Assembly (NCBI RefSeq): GCF_023715845.1
Contig: NZ_JAMBOR010000027.1
Location: forward strand, 1 to 44,168
DNA: 44,168 nucleotides
Source of the DNA: Fictibacillus phosphorivorans
Lineage (GTDB): Bacteria; Bacillota; Bacilli; Bacillales; Fictibacillaceae
Direction: 5' to 3'
Shown here: one piece after another, positions 8,413 through 16,476 of the stretch
How positions within the stretch are numbered: position 1 is the first letter of the stretch
Layout: each line of letters starts with the position of its first letter
The notes under the pieces: generated by a model
Seen by the model: the letters and a program-made list of their open reading frames with translations, nothing else
The model's database searches: none
Told to the model about the DNA's origin: nothing
Translations under genes and position numbers: made by a program

Positions 8413-8443
8413 AAAAAGACCTGCTATCCCAGCAGGTCTTTTT
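8413..8443. terminator. Terminator after yfhD (bidirectional)
   Basis: A 13-bp perfect stem (AAAAAGACCTGCT/AGCAGGTCTTTTT) with a 5-nt loop sits at the 3' end of yfhD and has A/T tracts on both sides. Confidence 0.85.
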
Positions 8444-8447
8444 GCAC

Positions 8448-8612
8448 TTAGCGACGGCCTTTTTTCTGGCGTCGGTCAGCGGCTTGTGCACGAGCTTGCG
8501 CTTCTAGATCGTCTTGATCAGCCAATTCACTTGAGTACTCGACGTCAAGTCCTTTGGCTTGTGAAGCTTCAGCTTTGTTGTGCGATGGGGACTTTCGGTT
8601 ACGTTTTTCCAC
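8448..8612 (-). CDS. yfhD: YfhD-family small protein
   Basis: A GTG at 8612 opens a 54-residue hydrophilic protein ending in ADRRQKKGRR. A perfect AAGGAGGT site (8619-8626) lies 6 nt upstream. The central DVEYSSELADQDDLEAQARA stretch is typical of the YfhD family, which has unknown function. The plus-strand frame over the same DNA is its antisense shadow. The order yfhE, yfhD on the minus strand next to a yfhF-like gene agrees with the B. subtilis yfh cluster. Confidence 0.8.
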   Translation of the reverse strand: MEKRNRKSPSHNKAEASQAKGLDVEYSSELADQDDLEAQARAQAADRRQKKGRR

Positions 8613-8730
8613 AATAATACCTCCTTAAAGATACATGCTTTAAAACGTAAATCAAAAGCGTGGTGAGGAACTTGTCCTCGACCTTATAATGTGCAAAATC
8701 TTAAATTCTCATGCAGGAATAATTCACCAC

Positions 8731-8877
8731 TTACGAATAGTCTTCATTGGTCATTTCTTTATTTTCAACACTTTCTGCAATGGATTCTGCTGTTTTTAAT
8801 TCTTCCTTATAAGTCACTTCTTGTGTTTTCGTTAAATCCGCATTCCGCTCTTTTGCTTTTTGTTTGCTGCTTTTCAT
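8731..8877 (-). CDS. yfhE: YfhE-like small protein
   Basis: An ATG at 8877 with a GGGAGG site just upstream opens a 48-residue Lys/Glu-rich protein. The LTKTQEVTYKEELKTAE segment resembles the conserved core of the YfhE family (LSxxQEVxYxxEFKxAD). Function is unknown. It lies 118 bp upstream of yfhD on the same strand and may be cotranscribed. The tail SVENKEMTNEDYS is longer than in B. subtilis YfhE. Confidence 0.65.
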   Translation of the reverse strand: MKSSKQKAKERNADLTKTQEVTYKEELKTAESIAESVENKEMTNEDYS

Positions 8878-8967
8878 ATGAAAAACCTCCCGTTACCATT
8901 TGAATTTTTGTACTAAACTTCCTGAAAAGTGGAAGTACCCCAAGATTATGGCATAATTACCATACAA

Positions 8968-8997
8968 AAGACCACCCTCAAAAATGAAGGTGGTCTT
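8968..8997 (-). terminator. Terminator after the GNAT gene
   Basis: The stem AAGACCACC/GGTGGTCTT (9 bp) is followed on the minus strand by TTTTG. Confidence 0.75.
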
Positions 8998-9031
8998 AGT
9001 ATGTGCAGGGTTTATTAACATGTTTCGTGAA

Positions 9032-9592
9032 TTACGCTTCCTTTAATTGCTCTTCTGCCACTTCAAGCGGCTGGTTACGAAGCTGATGCATCAAATAGTT
9101 ATCTTTTTCAATCTGATAAAGGTTATAAATTTCTTCGCCTTGATTAAGCTGATGGTAAATATCCTTTCGTGTTTCATTTGCAAGTGTCACATAAGGAATC
9201 TTTTCTGCGGCTTTTTGTGAACGAATATTTACCTTGCGAATTATCATAAATACAGTATGAATATCTTTTTCATAAAATAACTCAGAAAAGAAGGCCTCTT
9301 TCGCTAAGTTATTGTACCCCTTGCCAAAGTATGGCTGCCCGATCCATGTTCCAAGAAATCCGTAGCCATCTTGGACATCGAATAAATTAATGGTCCCAAT
9401 AGGATTATGCCACTCATCCAGAATGGTTCTGGAAATGATCTTTCCTTGGTCTTCTTCCTCGATCGTTTGCTTCGTTAAGAACATGAACTCCTCAAAAGAA
9501 GCAGCTTTTTGACGTACAAAAGGGAAGACGTTTGGATGCACCATTAAATTGTAAAGTACATGACTGTCTGATAAATCACGCTTTTTCAACAA
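9032..9592 (-). CDS. GNAT-family N-acetyltransferase (RimJ/RimL type)
   Basis: This 186-residue protein has the RimJ/RimL-type layout: MLKKRDLSDSHVLYNLM at the N-terminus, then ISRTILDEWHNPIGTINLFD and a GKGYNNLAKEAFF segment for acetyl-CoA pyrophosphate binding. The acceptor substrate cannot be told. Translation probably starts at TTG 9592, with AGGAGG 7 nt upstream. That ribosome binding site lies within a CCCTC/GAGGG inverted repeat and overlaps the TAG stop of the small upstream frame (9604-9798), so coupling or leader control is plausible. Confidence 0.85.
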   Translation of the reverse strand: MLKKRDLSDSHVLYNLMVHPNVFPFVRQKAASFEEFMFLTKQTIEEEDQGKIISRTILDEWHNPIGTINLFDVQDGYGFLGTWIGQPYFGKGYNNLAKEAFFSELFYEKDIHTVFMIIRKVNIRSQKAAEKIPYVTLANETRKDIYHQLNQGEEIYNLYQIEKDNYLMHQLRNQPLEVAEEQLKEA

Positions 9593-9599
9593 TTTAATC

Positions 9600-9798
9600 C
9601 CTCCTAGAGGGCAGAATTATCCCCCACCCTCGAATTAAGAATAAAAATTAATTCGGGGTGGGAATCGAACCCACTAGGACCAGTCATAGCTGGTGGCGCA
9701 CCAATTGCCTTCCCTTGCTCAATATTTAATTTATGAATATAGTTTCGATGTTCATTTAGAGCGCAATTTAGTTTAACCGGATTTATCGAAATCCGCAT
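9600..9798 (-). ncRNA. Candidate structured leader RNA, or alternatively a 64-codon small gene
   Basis: On the minus strand this stretch has an ordered set of helices: CGGATTT/AAATCCG (9778-9795), GGC/GCC (9695-9709), ACCAG/CTGGT (9679-9694), a canonical T-arm GTGGGTTCGATTCCCAC (9658-9674) and a 15-bp hairpin with one bulge (9623-9662). The last two share bases and exclude each other. The central 50 nt resemble D, anticodon and T arms of a tRNA, but no acceptor stem pairs. A 64-codon frame (9604-9798) also runs through it with a weak ribosome binding site. It could be a regulatory leader of the GNAT gene, a relic of a tRNA-like or mobile-element RNA, or a small coding gene. Confidence 0.4.
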
Positions 9799-9844
9799 GT
9801 TGCTCTTCTTGTATCATAAGACATTTTTTAAAAAAAGAAAATAG

Positions 9845-10975
9845 TTATTTTGCATATTTTTTGTAAATTATTTCGCCGTCGATCATGGTCATTACAGGGG
9901 TCGCTGAGAAGTGGAAAGGATGCTCTGTCCACAAGGATAAATCAGCATCTTTTCCAGGTTCGATACTTCCAACACGATCGTCTATTCCAAGGTTTCTCGC
10001 AGGTGAGATCGTGATACCTTCAAGCGCCTTCTTTTCGCTTAATCCTTCCCGAACGGCAATAGCTGCACAAACATTTAAGTATTGGATAGGAACATAAGGG
10101 TGGTCGGTTGTGATTGAAACTTCAACGTTATTTTCAGAAAGTATGCGATACGTATCCCAAGTTTTGTTCTTCAGTTCAATTTTAGATTTTCGAGTTAAGG
10201 TTGGTCCCACACTCACTTGAAGATTCAAATCTTTTAAAGAATCTGCTATCAAGTGTCCTTCTGTACAATGTTCAATGCGAAGATCCAAATTAAATTCTTC
10301 AGCGAAACGAATGGCTGACAATATATCATCAGCTCGATGAGCATGAATGCGTACAGGGATCTCCCGATTTAATGCTGCTGCAAGCGGAGAAACCCGGAGA
10401 TTGTCTTGATATGCAGAACCTTTTGCTTCATAAAAAGCCTCACGCAGCATTCCCATAATTCCCATACGGGTTATTGAGTCATTATGGCGCCCACTATGGA
10501 TCCGTTTAGGATTCTCCCCAAGAGCAATTTTTAGGCCGGCGGTCTCTTTAATAATCATTTTTCGTATATCTTGTCCGTGTGTCTTAATTACGGAAGTCGT
10601 ACCGCCGATTACATTGGCGCTGCCTGGCATGATATGTGCAGTCGTTACCCCAAATCGTACAGCATCTTTAAAAGCAATATCTAAAGGATGACACCCATCG
10701 AGTGCACGGATATGCGGGGTAAGTACCTCGTGAGTTTCATTAGCATCATTTCCGGCCCAGCCTGTTCCTTCATCATAAAGACCCAAGTGTGTATGTACAT
10801 CAATAAATCCAGGCAGAAGATGAAGCTGTTCACCATCTATTATTTCAAAATCAGAAGAAGGTTCAATAAATGGTTCAACCGCAATGATCTTACCGTTTTC
10901 TATTAATACATCTCCCTGATCAAGTTCGTGATTTGTAATGGGATATACTTTTGCTTTTTGAATTAATTTTTTCAT
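9845..10975 (-). CDS. Amidohydrolase (imidazolonepropionase-like)
   Basis: This 376-residue metal-dependent hydrolase belongs to the amidohydrolase superfamily. The metal-binding DVHTHLGL motif lies near residue 60. HAHRADD, EHCTEGH and TTDHP follow, giving the usual set of His and Asp ligands. The C-terminus (NLGIDDRVGSIEPGKDADL) forms the second beta domain typical of HutI-like enzymes. The substrate is unknown; it is not linked to histidine-utilisation genes. The ATG at 10975 is preferred over an in-frame GTG three codons upstream that lies inside the GGGTGA ribosome binding site. It is followed by the GNAT leader with no clear terminator between. Confidence 0.87.
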   Translation of the reverse strand: MKKLIQKAKVYPITNHELDQGDVLIENGKIIAVEPFIEPSSDFEIIDGEQLHLLPGFIDVHTHLGLYDEGTGWAGNDANETHEVLTPHIRALDGCHPLDIAFKDAVRFGVTTAHIMPGSANVIGGTTSVIKTHGQDIRKMIIKETAGLKIALGENPKRIHSGRHNDSITRMGIMGMLREAFYEAKGSAYQDNLRVSPLAAALNREIPVRIHAHRADDILSAIRFAEEFNLDLRIEHCTEGHLIADSLKDLNLQVSVGPTLTRKSKIELKNKTWDTYRILSENNVEVSITTDHPYVPIQYLNVCAAIAVREGLSEKKALEGITISPARNLGIDDRVGSIEPGKDADLSLWTEHPFHFSATPVMTMIDGEIIYKKYAK

Positions 10976-11005
10976 AATGTTCACCCGATAAATTTGATTT
11001 TATTA

Positions 11006-11899
11006 TCATTGTAACAAATCTTGTAAAGCGTCTTTAAGGTGTGGAAACTTAAAACTGAAATTTAAGTCCATCGCTTTTTCAGGAAGAACTTGCTGCCCTT
11101 TTAAAATAAGCATACTCATTTCACCAAATAAAAGTTTAAAAGCCAATGAGGGAGCGGGGAGCCAGTGTGGACGGTGCATAACATCACCTAAAACCTGACC
11201 AAACTTTTTCATGGTAACAGGCCCTGGAGCCGTAACATTTACAGGCCCTTCGTAATGTCCGTTTTGAAGCACTTCTTCTATTAAGCGAGCAACATCCTCT
11301 TCATGCACCCAGGAAACACATTGAGACCCAGAACCAACAGTTCCACCTGCGAAAAAACGGTAGGGGAGTGCTAATTGAGGAAGAACACCTCCGTCGCGAC
11401 CTAAAATCAGCCCAAAACGGGTAAATACAGTTCTGCATCCTAAATCTCTCGCTTCATTAGCTTTCATTTCCCATGCCTTAACGACTTCAGCTAAAAAGTC
11501 CCTACCGTGCTGTTTTGTTTTTTCAGTGAAAACTTCACTTTCTGATGTTCCGTAATAACCGATTGCTGAAGCGTTTATCCATACTTGAGGTTTTTGGGGC
11601 ATCCTTTGAACGATTTGCAGTAGATTTTCGGTTACGTTTAAACGGCTGTTTAATATGCCTTTTTTCTTCTCATCCGTCCATCTTCCATTTATAGACTCAC
11701 CAGCAAGGTTAATCACAGCGTATATAGGAGGGAGTTCGGTTTCTTGAACTGTTTGCCATTGAATATAATGAACGTTTTTATCATTCGTTTCTTTATGGCT
11801 TCTTGTTAGTATGAATACCTTGTTCCCAAGTGAAGTTAGATGTTTTGTAATTACTCTTCCTACAAAACCTGTCCCACCTGTAATTAAAATATGTTTCAA
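11006..11899 (-). CDS. yfhF: TIGR01777-family NAD(P)-binding epimerase (YfhF)
   Basis: This 297-residue extended-SDR protein starts with a Rossmann motif, GGTGFVG, at residues 8-14. The TIGR01777 hallmarks INLAGESINGRWTDEKK and NASAIGYYG follow, and the C-terminal part carries the family's DUF1731-like segment (PSLAFKLLFGEMSMLILKGQQ). The biochemical function is unassigned. A TTG start at 11899 has GAGGTGG upstream. Only about 30 bp separate its stop from the amidohydrolase start, so the two may be cotranscribed with the GNAT gene. Confidence 0.88.
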   Translation of the reverse strand: MKHILITGGTGFVGRVITKHLTSLGNKVFILTRSHKETNDKNVHYIQWQTVQETELPPIYAVINLAGESINGRWTDEKKKGILNSRLNVTENLLQIVQRMPQKPQVWINASAIGYYGTSESEVFTEKTKQHGRDFLAEVVKAWEMKANEARDLGCRTVFTRFGLILGRDGGVLPQLALPYRFFAGGTVGSGSQCVSWVHEEDVARLIEEVLQNGHYEGPVNVTAPGPVTMKKFGQVLGDVMHRPHWLPAPSLAFKLLFGEMSMLILKGQQVLPEKAMDLNFSFKFPHLKDALQDLLQ

Positions 11900-12002
11900 A
11901 AAAATCCACCTCTCGTCTATATTATTATTTAAAAATTAAGAATATTTGATATAATTCATCTAGTACATACTATATTACCCTACTGAGGAGGAGAAAAGGC
12001 AT

Positions 12003-14105
12003 ATGGAGCTTCAACCGAATGTACCAGCAAAAAAGAAGAATCCTTTTTTGAAAGCGCTTTTGTGGATAGGTATAGGATTAGCTGGAGGAATTGCACTTTC
12101 CATCATTGCCCTGCAACGAGATGAGAAGATTAACGCTATTTGGTTCGTGGTTGCTTCTTTGTGTACGTATGCGATAGCTTATCGTTTTTATGCTCGATTT
12201 ATTGCAACTAAAATTTTCAGCCTCAACAAAAACAATGCTACACCCGCTGAAAGATATAACGATGGCAAGGATTTTGTCCCTACAAACAAATGGGTGTTGT
12301 ATGGACATCACTTTGCAGCGATAGCTGGAGCTGGTCCATTAGTCGGTCCGACACTTGCTGCACAAATGGGGTATCTGCCAGGAACGATCTGGATTATCGT
12401 GGGGGCGGTTTTAGCAGGCGCTGTTCAAGATTTTGTTATCTTAATCATTTCTATGAGACGCAGAGGTAAATCCATTGGTCAGATTGCTAAAGAAGAAATT
12501 GGACCAGTTGGGGGTATTTTAGCTTTAGTCGGTGTTTTTGCCATTATGATCATTTTAATTGCCGTACTTGCCTTGGTTGTTGTTAATGCACTGAAATCCA
12601 GCCCATGGGGTACATACACAATTGCGATGACGATTCCAATCGCACTTTTCATGGGTGTGTACATGCGTTATTTGAGACCAGGAAGAGTAGGAGAGGCATC
12701 CATGATCGGATTTGTTCTTTTGATCTTTGCACTAATAAGTGGTCAGTGGGTCGCTGATTCTCCAACACTCGCACCACTTTTTACATTTGATGGTGAAACA
12801 TTAGCTTGGATGCTCATCATTTACGGTTTTCTGGCATCTGTTCTTCCTGTTTGGATGCTATTAGCACCGAGGGATTATTTAAGTACGTTCTTAAAAGTTG
12901 GAGTAATTGGAATGATGGCATTAGGTATTCTAATTGTATTGCCTGAAATTCAAATGCCGGCACTAACGAAATTTATTGATGGAACTGGACCTGTATTTGC
13001 AGGAAACCTTTTCCCGTTCTTGTTTATTACCATTGCTTGTGGAGCTGTTTCTGGATTCCATGCTCTTATTTCATCCGGAACGTCGCCAAAGTTGATCGCG
13101 AATGAGAAGCATGCTCCGATGGTTGGTTATGCTGGGATGCTTACTGAATCCTTTGTAGCCGTAATGGCGATGGTTGCTGCAACACTATTAACACCAGGCA
13201 TCTATTTTGCGATCAATTCACCTGGGGCAGCTATTGGACCAGATGTTGCGACCGCAGCCGAAACGATTTCTTCATGGGGCTTTACGGTTTCTGCAGATGA
13301 GATTAATGAGCTTGCTAAAAACGTAGATGAAGAATCTATTCTTTCCCGGACAGGTGGAGCACCTTCACTTGCTGTAGGGATCGCACAAATATTTTCACAA
13401 GTTATTGGCGGACCGCAGCTGATGGCTTTCTGGTACCATTTCGCTATACTTTTTGAAGCCGTATTTATATTAACTACCATTGATGCAGGTACGAGGGTAG
13501 GACGATTTATGCTTCAGGATCTTCTGGGACAGGTGTTTAAACCTCTCAGGAAGACGGATTCAATGGCTGCTGTTTATTTTACAAGTGCACTTGTTGTAGC
13601 AGGCTGGGGTTACTTCCTTGTAGTGGGTGTTACCGATCCATTGGGAGGAATTAATACACTATGGCCGTTGTTCGGTATCGTTAACCAGATGCTCGCTGCA
13701 ATCGCACTCATTGTAGCAACCACTGTTATCTTGAAAATGGGGAAAAAGAAATATGTATGGGTAACGTTAGCGCCGCTTGCCTGGTTGATGATCGTAACAT
13801 TCTATGCGGCATGGCAAAAGATTTTCTCTGATATTCCGAAGATCGGTTTCTTAAAGCAAGCAGAAGTGATGAAAGAAGCTGCAGCAAGCGGTAAATTGCC
13901 GTCTACTGTCCCTTCCATTGAGGCAGCAGAGCGTCTCGTATTTAATAACACGTTAAACGCTTATTTAACAGCCATTTTTATGGTCCTGATATTGGGTGTT
14001 CTGATCGATGCCATGAGAATCTGGTATAAAGCTATCAAGAGTGATAAACCTTTAGAAACGGCTGAGGAGCCATTTGTACAAACGAAGCTAGGTGACGTAT
14101 CATGA
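12003..14105 (+). CDS. cstA: Carbon starvation protein CstA
   Basis: This 700-residue integral membrane protein of the CstA family takes up peptides and, in some bacteria, pyruvate. It has about 16-18 predicted membrane segments, beginning with FLKALLWIGIGLAGGIALS. The N-terminal conserved block includes WVLYGHHFAAIAGAGPLVGP, and the GFHALISSGTSPKLI block is also conserved. A GAGGAGGAG site lies 8 nt before the ATG. A TATAAT (11950-11955) precedes it, but with no good -35. It overlaps the next gene by 4 bp (ATGA), which marks a two-gene operon. Confidence 0.95.
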   Translation: MELQPNVPAKKKNPFLKALLWIGIGLAGGIALSIIALQRDEKINAIWFVVASLCTYAIAYRFYARFIATKIFSLNKNNATPAERYNDGKDFVPTNKWVLYGHHFAAIAGAGPLVGPTLAAQMGYLPGTIWIIVGAVLAGAVQDFVILIISMRRRGKSIGQIAKEEIGPVGGILALVGVFAIMIILIAVLALVVVNALKSSPWGTYTIAMTIPIALFMGVYMRYLRPGRVGEASMIGFVLLIFALISGQWVADSPTLAPLFTFDGETLAWMLIIYGFLASVLPVWMLLAPRDYLSTFLKVGVIGMMALGILIVLPEIQMPALTKFIDGTGPVFAGNLFPFLFITIACGAVSGFHALISSGTSPKLIANEKHAPMVGYAGMLTESFVAVMAMVAATLLTPGIYFAINSPGAAIGPDVATAAETISSWGFTVSADEINELAKNVDEESILSRTGGAPSLAVGIAQIFSQVIGGPQLMAFWYHFAILFEAVFILTTIDAGTRVGRFMLQDLLGQVFKPLRKTDSMAAVYFTSALVVAGWGYFLVVGVTDPLGGINTLWPLFGIVNQMLAAIALIVATTVILKMGKKKYVWVTLAPLAWLMIVTFYAAWQKIFSDIPKIGFLKQAEVMKEAAASGKLPSTVPSIEAAERLVFNNTLNAYLTAIFMVLILGVLIDAMRIWYKAIKSDKPLETAEEPFVQTKLGDVS

Positions 14106-14311
14106 GTATAAAAGCTCTTTGGGGACGGCTTAGAAAGGTCTTTAGAGTTATTTCCTATATAGGAAAAGGCATCGCAAATCTGCCTGATTACCAAGCTTAT
14201 GTAAGACATTTAGAGGAAAAACACCCTGAAAAGAAACCTCCAACAGAAAAAGAGTTCTTTGCCGAATTACTTGAAAACAAATATGGAGCTCATGCAAAAC
14301 GCTGTTGTTAA
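14102..14311 (+). CDS. YbdD/YjiX-family CstA partner
   Basis: This 69-residue protein of the YbdD/YjiX family (DUF466) is regularly encoded directly after CstA-type transporters. The conserved NLPDYQAYVRHLEEKHPEKK stretch is visible in the middle, and the C-terminus ends in KRCC. The family partner is needed for transport activity in enterobacterial systems; the same role here is inferred. Overlap with cstA at ATGA implies translational coupling. Confidence 0.92.
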   Translation: MSIKALWGRLRKVFRVISYIGKGIANLPDYQAYVRHLEEKHPEKKPPTEKEFFAELLENKYGAHAKRCC

Positions 14312-14340
14312 GCAAAACAAGTGCAGGTTGCACTTTCATG

Positions 14341-14375
14341 AAAAAGCATCTTCTCCCAAGAGAGGATGCTTTTTT
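14341..14375 (+). terminator. Terminator after the cstA operon
   Basis: A stem of AAAAAGCATC plus TCTC pairs with GAGA plus GATGCTTTTTT and ends in a T-run. Confidence 0.85.
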
Positions 14376-14424
14376 CTTATAAAAACGAATTATGGTACAC
14401 TAAAAGGTGAAAGAAGGTGGGTAG

Positions 14425-15240
14425 ATGGCTGTTATAACAAGGATTTCTGCTCAGCAAAAAAATGATGAACGTTTTAATGTTTTTATTCAAAAAGGAAAAA
14501 AAGAAGAGTTCGCATTTAGCCTAGATGCTGATGTTTTAATAAAGTTTCAGCTTCAAAAAGGCATGGAGATCGATGAGGATGAATGGCAAGAGATCATCGA
14601 AGAAGATGAGTATCGTAAAGCTTTTAATAAAGCCCTTCACTTTTTGTCGTATCGCATGCGGACCGTACACGAAATAGAAGCGTATCTTGAAAAGAAAGAG
14701 ATCGCTGAATCAACGATCAAAAGAGTAATCGAAAAGTTGTCAGAGTATGATTTTGTGAATGACCAAAATTTTGCCGATTCATTTGTGAAAACCAGAATGA
14801 ACACTTCTTTTAAAGGGCCAGGCGCTATCCGCCAGGAACTAAAGAAAAAGGGAGTCGGTGAGGGTGATGCCGAAAAGGCGTTAGATCAGTTCACTTATGA
14901 GGAACAGCTTGAGGCATCGGTGAAATTTATCCAAAAACAATTCAAAAGCCATGCAAAACGTTCTGAGAAAGAACAAAAGCAAAAAATCGCTCAGCAGCTT
15001 CAGCAAAAAGGGTTTAACTGGGAAGTGATTGAGATGGCCTTCCAAGAAGCTAAAGTCAGCCAGTCTCATGAAGAAGAAAAAGAAGCCCTGCTGGTTCATG
15101 CGAGAAAAGCGCATCAGAAGTATAAAAAATACAGCGGCTATGAGTATGAGTCACGCATGAAGCGTTATCTGTACAGCAAGGGCTTTGATTCATCTGTTAT
15201 TACGGATGTTCTAAACGGAGATGAGCTTATCGATCGATAA
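14425..15240 (+). CDS. recX: RecA regulator RecX
   Basis: This 271-residue RecX-family protein modulates RecA filaments. After an N-terminal extension of about 60 residues come tandem three-helix modules. The first contains HFLSYRMRTVHEIEAYLEKK and the second YDFVNDQNFADSFVKTR followed by GPGAIRQELKKKGV. The third ends with YEYESRMKRYLYSKGF. The length matches Bacillus RecX (about 264), which is longer than the E. coli protein. An AAGAAGGTGG site precedes the ATG. It overlaps the convergent SDR gene by 14 bp. In B. subtilis the same gene (yfhG) lies between yfhF and yfhH, as here. Confidence 0.93.
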   Translation: MAVITRISAQQKNDERFNVFIQKGKKEEFAFSLDADVLIKFQLQKGMEIDEDEWQEIIEEDEYRKAFNKALHFLSYRMRTVHEIEAYLEKKEIAESTIKRVIEKLSEYDFVNDQNFADSFVKTRMNTSFKGPGAIRQELKKKGVGEGDAEKALDQFTYEEQLEASVKFIQKQFKSHAKRSEKEQKQKIAQQLQQKGFNWEVIEMAFQEAKVSQSHEEEKEALLVHARKAHQKYKKYSGYEYESRMKRYLYSKGFDSSVITDVLNGDELIDR

Positions 15241-15898
15241 AAATTTCCGGACGGTTATCGTCCTGATCGAAAATCATTTTAGCCACCGTTTCTGGAGACT
15301 TTAAACGGGAACGGTCTTTAATGTGATCTGTTTCGTCCCAAAATGGCGTATCCATACCACCCATATAGACAGCTGTAGGGAATATACCGGTTCCTTCCCA
15401 TTCTTTAACGAGACTTTCGGTAAAACCGCGCACGGCAAATTTTGTTGCACAATAGACGGACTCATTTACTTTTCCTCTAAGTCCTGCTGTTGAGATGATG
15501 TTCATCACTTTGCCAAAGCCTTGTTTGTTAAAATGAGGGAACACTGCTTTTGATGGATAAATTGTTCCGTACACATTTGTATGGATCATTTGTTCAATAT
15601 CGTCTTTTGATAAAAGGTGTAAAGGTTCGAAAATCCCTGTTCCGGCATTATTGATCAAGAGATGTACCGTTTCTTTTTCAAAAATAGTATGTAACACAGA
15701 TTGTACTTGCTCGTAATCGGCAACATCACAAACGTGATAAGAAACGCGATTTTCAGTCTGTGACAATGTTTCTATGGCTTGCTGAAGTTTTGATTCCGTT
15801 CGTCCGATCAGGCAGACATTAAAATTTGTGCTGTAGTGATTTGCTAGTGCAAGACCAAGTCCAGAACCGCCGCCTGTAATAATGACCGTTTTATTCAT
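15227..15898 (-). CDS. SDR-family oxidoreductase
   Basis: This 223-residue short-chain dehydrogenase/reductase has the nucleotide motif TGGGSGLG near the N-terminus, NNAGTG, and the catalytic YCATK with its preceding Ser (IISTAGLRG). The substrate is unknown. The ATG at 15898 is chosen because it begins MNKTVIITGGG with GGAGTGAT upstream; the 24 extra N-terminal residues of the longer frame have no SDR resemblance. Its 3' end overlaps recX convergently. Confidence 0.88.
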   Translation of the reverse strand: MNKTVIITGGGSGLGLALANHYSTNFNVCLIGRTESKLQQAIETLSQTENRVSYHVCDVADYEQVQSVLHTIFEKETVHLLINNAGTGIFEPLHLLSKDDIEQMIHTNVYGTIYPSKAVFPHFNKQGFGKVMNIISTAGLRGKVNESVYCATKFAVRGFTESLVKEWEGTGIFPTAVYMGGMDTPFWDETDHIKDRSRLKSPETVAKMIFDQDDNRPEIFIDR

Positions 15899-15970
15899 AA
15901 ATAAATCACTCCTATGGAAAGTAGGTTTGAATCCACGTTTCAGCGTACAGAAAAGAGAGGAAAGATTCAA

Positions 15971-16279
15971 ATGGAAAAAAGATTTAGCGAAATGACTGAG
16001 CCTGAAATACGAGCAGAAATTGCTGCTTTACGTGCAAAAGCACAAAGAGCAGAACAAATGGGCATGGTAAGTGAGTACGCTGTTCATGAACGCAAAATTG
16101 CATTAGCTAAAAGCTATCTAATGGACCCTTCAAAGATTGAAACCGGGAAAGAATACGGCATACAAGGAGATCCAGGCTCCACTTTTTCAGTTCTATATCT
16201 CAATGGTATTTTTGCCTGGGGCTATAAAAATAAACAAAGCAATCTAGAAGCATTACCAATTTCAGTTCTTGAATCTTAA
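15971..16279 (+). CDS. yfhH: YfhH-family protein
   Basis: This 102-residue cytoplasmic protein of the YfhH family (DUF1811) has the recognisable start MEKRFSEMTEPEIRAEIAAL, a helical N-terminal half and a small SH3-like beta C-terminal half. The function is unknown. The start at 15971 follows GAGAGGAAAG; the frame extends upstream but that part overlaps the divergent SDR promoter region. Its place after recX matches B. subtilis. Confidence 0.9.
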   Translation: MEKRFSEMTEPEIRAEIAALRAKAQRAEQMGMVSEYAVHERKIALAKSYLMDPSKIETGKEYGIQGDPGSTFSVLYLNGIFAWGYKNKQSNLEALPISVLES

Positions 16280-16302
16280 ATTCGTTTCTAATTTTGATGA
16301 TT

Positions 16303-16434
16303 GGCCGCTTTGATTGGAGTGAAAGATGCAAGACTCATGGACAGGTGAGACTCCTATTGGCACAGAGCGGCAGGAGGCTCACCGCACGTCCCCCGGAAAG
16401 CGAGCATCTGTAACGGAAATCAATCGCTTCAAAA
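16303..16434 (-). repeat. Dispersed intergenic repeat, copy 1
   Basis: On the minus strand the core reads AGATGCTCGCTTTCC, a GGGGACGTGCGGTGAGCC block and GTCTCACCTGTCC. Related sequences in this window are at 34023-34080 (same strand, truncated), 37493-37562 (plus strand, truncated) and 40180-40312 (plus strand, full). The GC content is well above the flanking intergenic DNA. No coding frame is credible. Confidence 0.75.
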
Positions 16435-16437
16435 TCA

Positions 16438-16471
16438 AATAAAGAAGCGATAACGGGACCGCTTCTTTATT
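16438..16471. terminator. Bidirectional terminator
   Basis: A 12-bp perfect stem AATAAAGAAGCG/CGCTTCTTTATT lies between yfhH (plus) and the YpzG-like gene (minus). Confidence 0.75.
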
Positions 16472-16476
16472 CGTCA

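Larger units (their letters stand above)
8218..8447. other. Gene-free AT-rich region with clustered DnaA-box-like sites
   Basis: The 230 bp between the O-acetyltransferase and yfhD contain no credible gene. Between 8254 and 8391 there are eight sites within one mismatch of TTATNCACA, on both strands, including one exact TTATCCACA (8373-8381). A hairpin terminator (8413-8443) closes the region. Confidence 0.75.

Noticed and set aside
8363-8617. Plus-strand frame of 84 codons
   Set aside because: It is the antisense of yfhD, which has a perfect ribosome binding site and recognisable family motif on the minus strand.
8691-8903. Plus-strand frame of 70 codons
   Set aside because: It is antisense to the yfhE-like gene and has no ribosome binding site or family resemblance.
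9604-9798. A functional tRNA gene
   Set aside because: D-, anticodon- and T-like arms appear, but the anticodon loop has 6 nt and no acceptor stem pairs with the bases after the T-arm.
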